Part shown: positions 42,562 through 51,898 of the stretch, in pieces | How the letters are laid out: every line of letters begins with the position of its first letter | Position numbering within the stretch: position 1 is the first letter of the stretch | Assembly (NCBI GenBank): GCA_035504095.1 | Contig: DATJSN010000008.1 | Span: 1-55,014, forward strand | Length of the DNA: 55,014 nt | From: DATJSN01 sp035504095 | GTDB lineage: Bacteria > Planctomycetota > Phycisphaerae > WQYP01 | Direction of reading: 5' to 3' | Position numbers and translations under genes: made by a program | The notes under the pieces: model-generated | What the model was told of the DNA's origin: nothing | Seen by the model: the letters and a program-made list of their open reading frames with translations, nothing else | Database searches by the model: none

Positions 42562-44697
42562 TTAATCCACATTCAGATTCGACAAATAATCATTCAAAGC
42601 CGCCTGCTGTTTTGTGGCCTTATCCTGAAGCGTGGCGATGTCCTGATCCAGGCTTTCCAAAGTATTTTCCTGATCGTTAAGTTTATCCAGGAGCCGCGTA
42701 TAGTAAGCGCTGCTACGCGGCGCCACTTGCATGTCCCGCCGGATGCGATCCTGATCGGTCGCTATATTCTGTTCCTGCTGCTGGTCCTGGGAAATCTGCT
42801 GTTGCGTGTCGCTCAGCGCATCGCGCAGACCGATGGCTTTGGCCAGTGCATCACGCACATCCTGGGGAATTTTCCCGTTTCTGCTGAAATACAAAAGAGA
42901 GCCAATATCGGCCGGGAGAATTGCGACGCCCTGGCCGTAGACCTGCTCTTCCTGAACCGTGAGCTTGCTGTTTTTGCCCGCAGGCGCGTCGGTCTGGAAA
43001 CGATAAAGTGCATCGGTCGTTTCCAGCGGCTTGGCCGGCTGGTCGAGCTGCCAGCCCTGGTGGAATGGATATTCAATAATCATCGTTTTGTCCGTGCTGC
43101 CTTTGTTGTCGATGTCAAAATCCTGACTGTACACCTGTTTATAAGTCACCTGCAGTACGCCTTTAACGATTGAAGCGGTCACAATGTCATTGGATTGCGT
43201 ATTGTGCGTCGAATCCACGTACACATCCTGATCGATGCCGTAACTAAGAAGCCGATTTTGCCCTGCGGGCACGTCGTCAATTTGTGCGTCGCCGGCATAA
43301 TTGTTGTCGTCAAGAACGGTAACCGGCCCCTGCAACAGGTAATTGCCTGTATTGTTTGTCAGCCGCACGCCATAAAGAGGACTGTTCTGTAATACGCCGG
43401 CGTTATAGATTGAGACACGATCAGCCTGAATATCGCTTGTGATAATCGGAATCATCGCCGATTGCTGCCGCGGCAGCGTGACATGATCGACGGAATATTG
43501 AAACATTTGGCCGACTTTCCCGGCGGCGGCAATGGAAAGGATGCTTTGGGAATAATTTGCTGGGGCGTTGCCATTTATTGTCGATGCTCCGGTGTAGGTG
43601 TTCTCGTCGGTTGTCATAACTCCAAACGCAGCTTTTTGCGCTGCTAATGACTGAAGTTCCGCAGCGGCTTCCGGCGCTTGTGCCGGCATCATCTCAGCTT
43701 CGCCGCTCATGCCGCCCTGATAAAGCTGCGGCATCAACGATGCGTACAATGGGGGCACAACAACAGGTCGCGGGATATATAACGGTTGATACAAATCTTC
43801 CACAAAGGAAATGGGCCGTCCGCCCACCAGGTTTAATTGCACGTCGTTCCAGTCGTTGTCGGTCTGATTATCAATAATCGCCCAGCCCTGAAGCTGTGGG
43901 GAATCCTTGGAACCCGGCGAGGGAAGCAAAAGCCGGTAACTCGTTTTCCACACCGGCGTCTCGGTTACATATCCAATGCGCACCGTGCGCGTGCCGCTGC
44001 CGTTAAAGTCAATCACCACGGGCTTTTTGTCTTTATCGCGCGATTGGGCCACGGCCGCCAGGGCCTGCATCAGTTCGCTTTGCAATTGGGGATCATCAAG
44101 TTGCACGCCGCGCAAATCGTCCAGGTCAATGGAACGGATTTGCGTACCATCAATAATGTTGAGTACCCAGGTGTGAATAATCTGGGCATTGGCGCCGGTT
44201 CCCGCCTGTTGGTCGCGTTCTTCCACACCCAGAATCGTTCCGTCGATTTTTTCATCGGCCAGCGTGATGGTGACGGCGGCGCCGCGAAGCTGGTTCAGCA
44301 GGTCCGCCATCGGCGGGTTGGAGCTGATGTCGATTTGAAAACTCTTGAGCGTTTTGTCCAATGGGTCCTGCGAAGGATAAGTCACCGTGCTTACCGTTCC
44401 GCCATTGAGGTCCTGAAGCACCAGTGATTTGAGAATATCGTTGATCTGTTCAGTCTTAAAAAGCAATTGTGTCTGGGCGTCGCCGGTCACCTGGCCTTCG
44501 TGTTCAAAAAAACCGACGCCGCTGGAATATAGAACCACACGCCGCACGGGCAGGTTAACGGCGGCGCTGGCCGTCATTTGAACCGCCGAGGCAGAAGAAT
44601 TGGAGGAAGTTTGGTCCTCTTGCGCCCAGACGGGCGCAGCCGCCGCAGCCGCCAGAGTAATCAAAGTAACCAATCCCAGTTTGATCGTCCGCCGCAT
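42562..44697 (-). CDS. Exported DUF4139-type protein
   Basis: A 711-residue protein with a signal peptide (1-25, ending APVWA). Residues about 50-220 hold the N-terminal beta domain (RRVVLYSSGVGFFEHEGQV, then LLFKTEQINDILKSLVLQDL). Residues about 240-600 resemble the DUF4139 beta region (VRIGYVTETPVWKTSYRLLLP, AIIDNQTDNDWNDVQLNLVGGRPISF). The C-terminal 80 residues form a coiled coil (QQQISQDQQQEQNIATDQ). The family occurs in periplasm or outer envelope; no reaction is known. It lies 29 bases upstream of the LRR gene on the same strand and may share its transcript. Confidence 0.78.
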   Translation of the reverse strand: MRRTIKLGLVTLITLAAAAAAPVWAQEDQTSSNSSASAVQMTASAAVNLPVRRVVLYSSGVGFFEHEGQVTGDAQTQLLFKTEQINDILKSLVLQDLNGGTVSTVTYPSQDPLDKTLKSFQIDISSNPPMADLLNQLRGAAVTITLADEKIDGTILGVEERDQQAGTGANAQIIHTWVLNIIDGTQIRSIDLDDLRGVQLDDPQLQSELMQALAAVAQSRDKDKKPVVIDFNGSGTRTVRIGYVTETPVWKTSYRLLLPSPGSKDSPQLQGWAIIDNQTDNDWNDVQLNLVGGRPISFVEDLYQPLYIPRPVVVPPLYASLMPQLYQGGMSGEAEMMPAQAPEAAAELQSLAAQKAAFGVMTTDENTYTGASTINGNAPANYSQSILSIAAAGKVGQMFQYSVDHVTLPRQQSAMIPIITSDIQADRVSIYNAGVLQNSPLYGVRLTNNTGNYLLQGPVTVLDDNNYAGDAQIDDVPAGQNRLLSYGIDQDVYVDSTHNTQSNDIVTASIVKGVLQVTYKQVYSQDFDIDNKGSTDKTMIIEYPFHQGWQLDQPAKPLETTDALYRFQTDAPAGKNSKLTVQEEQVYGQGVAILPADIGSLLYFSRNGKIPQDVRDALAKAIGLRDALSDTQQQISQDQQQEQNIATDQDRIRRDMQVAPRSSAYYTRLLDKLNDQENTLESLDQDIATLQDKATKQQAALNDYLSNLNVD

Positions 44698-44788
44698 GGT
44701 TTGCTCCTTGTAAAAAGGTGGAAAAATACGGGAATTTTTAAAATTTAGCCCTGGGTTTTAGCCTTCCATTGACAGACGGCACCACGCA

Positions 44789-44809
44789 GGACAACCCGCT
44801 GGGTTGTCC
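44789..44809. repeat. Perfect triloop hairpin upstream of the DUF4139 gene
   Basis: GGACAACCC-GCT-GGGTTGTCC, nine paired bases around a three-base loop, between two divergent genes. It is of the same build as the hairpin at 11100-11118. Because it lies between divergent genes it is unlikely to be a terminator; a regulator site or a scattered palindrome is more likely. Confidence 0.5.
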
Positions 44810-44907
44810 ATACAGTGTCCGTTGCCGCTCTTATAAAAAACTTTCTATTTTCCGCGAGTTTTCGCGGTTAAAATCAAGTAGAGACACTTCACATGAGGAG
44901 CCGGCGG

Positions 44908-46029
44908 ATGAAGATGAACCAATATTTCTGGACGGCGGTTTTAATTGCTTTACCAGTGGCGTTGCTGATTCAAATTTCCCGTACGGCTAATTCTGATCCG
45001 GGGAGTTTAATTGTTCATGAATGGGGGACGTTTACCTCCTGCCAGGATGAAAATGGCAGCGCACTCGGAGCAATTAATACCGATGACGAGCCGTTGCCGC
45101 CTTTTGTACACGATATTGTGCCGATGTTAATCAACCCCAATAGCAGTTTGTTCCTGGGGGGAAAAGGCGTTCCCGATTGCGATCCTGACGTAACCATGCG
45201 CCTGGAAACGCCTGTGCTTTATTTTTATCCACAGGGGAATTCAGCACCTAAATATGTGAGCGTTTCGGTGGATTTTCACGGCGGCTGGCTGACGCAGTAT
45301 TTCCCGGATGCCCTCGCTATAGCTCCGGGTCTCTGGGTTAATAACGCCGGCTCCAACATAAACAGCCAGATAGGCCGCATCACCGCCAACACCGTCGGAA
45401 GGTTGGTATGGCAGAACGTTGAACTGAATGCTTCGCCCGGCGGTCCGCAAACGGATGATTACGTCTGGACTTCGCCACGCCAAGTAAACGCGTCTTATGT
45501 TCAAACTCCCGCCGGAGAAACGGAACGGTTTTTGTTTTATCGCGGCGTAGGTCACCTCGATTCGCCGCTGCGCATCATTCAAACCGGCAGCCAGTTACAA
45601 AATGTAGACCTGTTGCGCAAAAGTATGCATCAAGGTCTTGTAGCGGCGGGCCTCTACGATGATGAAGCAACAGCGCTTTTGAATACCTGGCAATTGTCGT
45701 ATTTCAGAAGCGGCGGCGAGCGCGTCTTTTTCATCGTGCCGCAAGTCTGGACGGATTGGGTCTTGCCTCTGGACGTTCACACCCCGGCCGATATTACGCG
45801 CGTGATGGTGGGCCGGATTGAGCTGGTAACGCCGGAGCAGCGTGCGCTACTAAATAAAATGGCCACAATGCCCGCCGATTCGTTGGACTTTAATCAATTA
45901 GTTGAGGACTATAACCAACTGGGGCGCTTCGCCGCGGCGTTAATTATTAATGAAGAGCACCTCCATCCCAGCCCGGCCTATGAGTTGTTGCTGAAAAATA
46001 TAGCGATCGATAATGGACAGACAAATTAG
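44908..46029 (+). CDS. Exported conserved protein of unknown function
   Basis: A 373-residue protein with one N-terminal hydrophobic segment (about 4-24), either a signal peptide or an anchor. The mature part begins LIVHEWGTFTSCQDENGS, a phrase I know from unnamed proteins of planctomycetes and verrucomicrobia. ETPVLYFYP, VSVDFHGGWLTQYFPDA, LFYRGVGHLDSPLRI and RVMVGRIELVTPEQ are further conserved-looking blocks; none reveals a reaction. AGGAG seven bases before the ATG at 44908 decides the start over 44893. Confidence 0.7.
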   Translation: MKMNQYFWTAVLIALPVALLIQISRTANSDPGSLIVHEWGTFTSCQDENGSALGAINTDDEPLPPFVHDIVPMLINPNSSLFLGGKGVPDCDPDVTMRLETPVLYFYPQGNSAPKYVSVSVDFHGGWLTQYFPDALAIAPGLWVNNAGSNINSQIGRITANTVGRLVWQNVELNASPGGPQTDDYVWTSPRQVNASYVQTPAGETERFLFYRGVGHLDSPLRIIQTGSQLQNVDLLRKSMHQGLVAAGLYDDEATALLNTWQLSYFRSGGERVFFIVPQVWTDWVLPLDVHTPADITRVMVGRIELVTPEQRALLNKMATMPADSLDFNQLVEDYNQLGRFAAALIINEEHLHPSPAYELLLKNIAIDNGQTN

Positions 46030-46087
46030 TTGGAACTATTCGCTTCACACTCGCCATATTCCCCAATAACTTCTAAAATCATTGGTG

Positions 46088-48118
46088 ATGAAGCTCTTTA
46101 AAAATCCACGATTATTTCTCTGGGCCTTAGGGCTTGGCGCCTTGGTGATTGCCCTGTTGCCGGTATTGGCCCGCGCTCGCGCCGGCGGCGGGGAAGATTT
46201 TACCGGTGGCGACGATTATGGCGGCGGAGATGACGGCGGCGGTTACGGCGGAAGTGGTGGTGGCGGCGGGGGGCTGGTTTACCTTGTTGTTTGGTTGCTT
46301 TTGGATCATCCCACCCTCGGTGTTCCCGTGCTGATTTGTGTCGGCATCGGTTATTACATGACGCACCGCTCCGTTTCCGGATATGTCCGCGGCCAGAGAA
46401 TCGATCGCGGCATGGGCGTTATCGACCAGAATCGTGAAGCTGCGGCCATCGCCGCCCTCCAGCAGCGCGACCCGGCATTCAATAGCGAAAAATTCTACGG
46501 CCGCGTGCGCACGGCGTTTGAAAAAATTCAGGACGCCTGGTGCAAACAGGACGTGCAAACCGTGCAGGCGTTTATTTCCGATGGCGTACACGAACGCTTC
46601 AGCCTGCAATTCATGGAACAAAAACAGCAAGGCGTCCGCGACATGATGAGCCAGCTCACTATCGAAAGCGTCACGCTGATGCAGGTTGTCAGCGACAACG
46701 TATTTGACGCCGCGACGGTGCAGATTGTGGCCAGCTCCGTCGACCAGCACATCTCCGTAATCGATGGCAAAGTTCTCTCCGGCTCGTCTGCGCCGGAAGA
46801 GTTCACCGAATACTGGACGTTTCTGCGACGGCGGGGCGTGCAAAGCACGGACAAGGACGGTCTGATCGAAGGCAACTGCCCCAATTGCGGTGCGGGAATC
46901 GCCATCAATGAAAATGCCCAGTGCCCGAATTGCAAAGCGCTGCTGCGCAGCGGCCAGTACGACTGGGTCCTTGCCGAAATCACGGAAGGCTCCGAATGGC
47001 GCCCGGAATATGAAGTCGCGTTGCCCGGCGTGTCGGACCTGGTAAAGCAGGATACGGGTTTTACTCTGGCTGATCTGGAAGACCGCTCATCGGTAATCTT
47101 CTGGCGGATGATTCGCGCCGATCATCTGGGAAAAATCGATCCGCTGCGCAAAGTAGCGTCAAACGAATTCTGCGCCGGTTATCAGAAACAATTTATGGCT
47201 CCCGCGGGCCAGACGCGAATGTTCTGGGGTGATTGTTCCGTAGGCGGCGTCAAAACGCGCGGCATTATTCCCGGCGATTCAATAACCAAAGCCGTGGTGG
47301 AATTGCGCTGGTCGGGCCGAAGGTACGAGGTCGCCGCCGACGGCCGCGCCAAGCCGATGGAACAGGCCCACATGTCGCAGCATCTGATGGTGCTGGGGCG
47401 CAAAGCCGGAATCAAAACCGATCCGGCGGCGAGCATTTCCGCCGCCCACTGCCCGAATTGCGGCGCGCCGATGACCGACGACGCTTCCGATGCATGCAGT
47501 TTCTGCGGCACGGTCCTTAACGACGGCTCGCGCGGCTGGGTTCTTCTGGACTTCCAGCCTGAATTAAGCGATACGGGGCGGCAACTTTTGACGGAATTGA
47601 ACATGCACACGGGCATCGCACCAAGTTTAGGCAGTGCGGTCGTCGCCGGAGTGGCAAATTTTGGTTACGATAACGACGTGCCCGATCCGGCGGTGCTGCT
47701 GGCCTGGATGGTCAAAGTGGTTGCCGGCAACGGCGCTATCGACGACACGCAGCGCCGCATGCTGGACAACATCGGGGCGCAAAAAGGGATTTCCGATCAG
47801 CAGATTCAAGTGATGCTCGACGCCGCCCGTCACAGACAATTGCACGCGCCCGAACCGCGCAACGTCGCCCAGGTGCAGCAATGGCTCGGCGCCATGATCA
47901 GCGCCGCGCTGATCGACAACGGCCAGATCAGCCAGCCGGAACTTCGGCTCTTTAACGGCGTGGGTTTCAATTACGGGCTGAGTCCCTATGACGTGCGCAT
48001 GCTGATCAATCGCGAAAAGGACCTGATTTACAAAACCGCCACAGACGCGTTGCGGCAAAAGCAGCAGGCCGCCGATGTCGCGGCGCGCACGCCGCCCAAA
48101 GTTGCCGCCGGCGTTTAA
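46088..48118 (+). CDS. Membrane protein with Tim44-like, zinc-ribbon and TerB-like domains
   Basis: A 676-residue protein. Residues 5-32 are a signal or first helix; 33-65 are almost pure Gly/Asp/Tyr; 66-92 are a membrane helix. Residues about 115-255 look like a Tim44-type domain (FYGRVRTAFEKIQDAWCKQD), followed by a zinc ribbon CPNCGAGIAINENAQCPNCK. A second, diverged Tim44-like copy (about 315-435) is followed by a second ribbon (CPNCG, CSFCG). Residues about 535-650 resemble a TerB domain (LLAWMVKVVAGNGAIDDTQ). Starts TTG, GTG and ATG (46088) lie together. It probably sits in the membrane with its ribbons in the cytoplasm. Function unknown. Confidence 0.7.
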   Translation: MKLFKNPRLFLWALGLGALVIALLPVLARARAGGGEDFTGGDDYGGGDDGGGYGGSGGGGGGLVYLVVWLLLDHPTLGVPVLICVGIGYYMTHRSVSGYVRGQRIDRGMGVIDQNREAAAIAALQQRDPAFNSEKFYGRVRTAFEKIQDAWCKQDVQTVQAFISDGVHERFSLQFMEQKQQGVRDMMSQLTIESVTLMQVVSDNVFDAATVQIVASSVDQHISVIDGKVLSGSSAPEEFTEYWTFLRRRGVQSTDKDGLIEGNCPNCGAGIAINENAQCPNCKALLRSGQYDWVLAEITEGSEWRPEYEVALPGVSDLVKQDTGFTLADLEDRSSVIFWRMIRADHLGKIDPLRKVASNEFCAGYQKQFMAPAGQTRMFWGDCSVGGVKTRGIIPGDSITKAVVELRWSGRRYEVAADGRAKPMEQAHMSQHLMVLGRKAGIKTDPAASISAAHCPNCGAPMTDDASDACSFCGTVLNDGSRGWVLLDFQPELSDTGRQLLTELNMHTGIAPSLGSAVVAGVANFGYDNDVPDPAVLLAWMVKVVAGNGAIDDTQRRMLDNIGAQKGISDQQIQVMLDAARHRQLHAPEPRNVAQVQQWLGAMISAALIDNGQISQPELRLFNGVGFNYGLSPYDVRMLINREKDLIYKTATDALRQKQQAADVAARTPPKVAAGV

Positions 48119-48370
48119 TAAAACAGCGAAAAATTCCTTTTGAATTTCAGTGTCCATAGCGATTTTCGAGTTATTCATCGGCTCTTGCGTCCGCATAATC
48201 CTTTAAAACACGCCAAAAACGCGGATTCCAAAGAGCTATAACTATTAAAGGGGTAAAAAGGTTAAAGATTTTTCTTGCAATCCACCCATCAAAAGCGCGA
48301 AAATGCAGGTGGAGCCGATGGCTTCGCGTACGAGGAAATGGGGCTGGCGAGCTTCCCAAGGAGCGCGCAT

Positions 48371-49027
48371 ATGAGCGAAAAACCAATGATCTGTCCTTCC
48401 TGTGCCGGGGTGCTGGAAAAACCCAAAGGGCTGGTAAATCTGATCGCTGTCTTCAGATCGCGCGACATCACCTGTCCGCATTGTGGCAAAGCGTCGCCGA
48501 CTGAAGCGGCACATGTCATGGCGCATTCGTTTACACTATGGATGGACCAATTCCACAAGCAGCTTGAGACGGCGATGGCCTACCTGCCGCAGTTAACGCG
48601 GGCTGAAGCCGTCGAAGCCATTGACCCCAAACATTTCGACGACGAAATCCATCACATGCATGATTTTAAAAAGCTTGTGGAATATATCGCCCAGACATTC
48701 CGCCCGGTGTTGCGCGATCGCGCCCTGGGCTTTGAAGACATGGAACTCACCCTGAGTCCGGTGATGCGCCGCGGCGTGACCAAAGTGCTGGAAGTTTACG
48801 GCCACTGCGGCAGTCATCCGCCGCACAAGGAACACACCTGGACGATCCTGATTGCGCGGATGGGCGCGCACGGATTTTTGACCTACATGGTGCCGGCCGA
48901 TCCGAACGTATTAAGAAAACTTCACCAGGCGGCCGGACAAATGGCCACAGGCGTATGGTCGCTGAGCAAAACCGCGGTTAATCACGCCCAGGCTCAGACG
49001 CGCATGGCCCATCCGACGCATAATTAA
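48371..49027 (+). CDS. Zinc-ribbon protein of unknown function
   Basis: A 218-residue protein. Residues 7-41 form a zinc ribbon with Cys pairs CPSC and CPHC. The rest is a mixed alpha/beta soluble part (SFTLWMDQFHKQLETAMAYL, VLRDRALGFEDMELTLSPVM, GAHGFLTYMVPADPNVL) that I do not recognise. AAGGAG before the ATG at 48371 sets the start; the longer frame from 48275 is unlikely. It follows the Tim44/TerB gene on the same strand with a 252-base spacer, and both carry CxxC ribbons, so a joint role is possible. Confidence 0.65.
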   Translation: MSEKPMICPSCAGVLEKPKGLVNLIAVFRSRDITCPHCGKASPTEAAHVMAHSFTLWMDQFHKQLETAMAYLPQLTRAEAVEAIDPKHFDDEIHHMHDFKKLVEYIAQTFRPVLRDRALGFEDMELTLSPVMRRGVTKVLEVYGHCGSHPPHKEHTWTILIARMGAHGFLTYMVPADPNVLRKLHQAAGQMATGVWSLSKTAVNHAQAQTRMAHPTHN

Positions 49028-49043
49028 CTTAGAGCCGCTTGAA

Positions 49044-50768
<1,725 letters not shown>

Positions 50769-50845
50769 GGCGCACTCCAAAACAGAGGGTTAAGGGGTTG
50801 CACTCGCAGGTAAGCAAGCAAGGCGGGAAGCAATTGATTCGCATG

Positions 50846-50931
50846 GCTCGCGTTCCCTACGCCGGTACAACCCGGGTCAGGTTCCAAGGGTTTATTCTCA
50901 GTCCCGCAATTTGGGACACCCCTAGCGAACT
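50846..50931 (-). promoter_or_regulatory. TPP (THI-box) riboswitch of thiC
   Basis: Read on the minus strand, the conserved parts are GGGGTGTCC, CTGAGA, ACCCTTGGAACCTGACCCGG and GCGTAGGGAA. Closing helix P1 forms between GTTCGC (50926-50931 complement) and GCGAGC (50846-50851 complement). It lies 77 bases before the thiC start and should switch expression off when thiamine pyrophosphate is bound. Confidence 0.95.
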
Positions 50932-50968
50932 CGAACATTATATCAATGGCGGCGCGGAGTTAACAGTT

Positions 50969-51754
50969 TTACATCATCGCGCCCAAAAGAGCCTTGGCAA
51001 CGTAACCGCTGATTACCAAAGCGACGGGAACCGCATAAGCCGAAAAATTGGGCGATAATCCCGAAAGATCGCGAAAGGCATGGAATAAAATCAAAACCAT
51101 CAGGCATTCCGCCACTAGGCCCAGAACCAGATCAAAATTGTTAGGTCCGAAAATAGCGGAAAATAAAACCACGATCGCCGCCGGAAGCAGGGCAATGCCC
51201 GCAACGAAAACATCCGAAGTCCAACGTCCCTTACCGCGCCCCACGAGGCGGCATAAAAATAACGTCCCGGCAAGAGAAATGAACATCACGCTGGCCGAAA
51301 TAAAAATTTTGCAATAGCTGGCGAAAGTCAGGGTAAAAAGTACGTCATTGGAGTAAAACCAGAGATATTGCCGTGCGGAAACGAGCATGGCCATGTCAAA
51401 AATAATGCCGCAAAAAATGCCCGCACAAAGCGCCTTTTGCGCCCCGAGTTTTTCATAGGCTTCGGAGATTCCCTGCGTGGGGTTTTTAACCAGAATGGCC
51501 AGGGCCACCAGGGTGCTGCCCATGGCGATTTTGGTTTTTTCACCCGCGATGCGCGAGGCCTGCGTGGCTACAGCCTTGAAATCCGAACCAGCCGAAGAAT
51601 TGGCCGGAGCGCTTGCTGAAGTGCCTGGCGAATTTGGCGGAGAACTTTCCGCCGGCGCGGGAATTTGCACCGTGGCGCCGCAGGAATCGCAGGTCGCCGA
51701 ACCGGCGGCGCCTTCAATCGTCTTTGAGCATTTCGGGCAAGCGGCGCTGGGCAT
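50969..51754 (-). CDS. Zinc-ribbon membrane protein
   Basis: A 261-residue protein. Residues 6-28 form a zinc ribbon (CPKC and CDSC). A Pro/Ser/Ala linker follows to about residue 60. At least five membrane helices follow from about residue 78 (TLVALAILV, AGIFCGIIFDMAML, IFISASVMFISLAGTLFLC, VAGIALLPAAIVVLFSAIF, LVAECLMVLILF, VPVALVISGYVAKALLG). The build recalls Yip1-type or similar uncharacterised proteins. AAAAGGA stands before the ATG. No enzyme motif is seen. Confidence 0.68.
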   Translation of the reverse strand: MPSAACPKCSKTIEGAAGSATCDSCGATVQIPAPAESSPPNSPGTSASAPANSSAGSDFKAVATQASRIAGEKTKIAMGSTLVALAILVKNPTQGISEAYEKLGAQKALCAGIFCGIIFDMAMLVSARQYLWFYSNDVLFTLTFASYCKIFISASVMFISLAGTLFLCRLVGRGKGRWTSDVFVAGIALLPAAIVVLFSAIFGPNNFDLVLGLVAECLMVLILFHAFRDLSGLSPNFSAYAVPVALVISGYVAKALLGAMM

Positions 51755-51898
51755 GGCGAAATTCCTTTTGAATGTAAATGTGTTTGTACACCGCGGTCAT
51801 GCCAACGTCAAACAGGTTCTGATATGCAACAGAGTCAACAAAACCACGTTATAAGCTATACTTTGGCGGTAACGTCATTAATGGCGGAAAGGGTGTTT

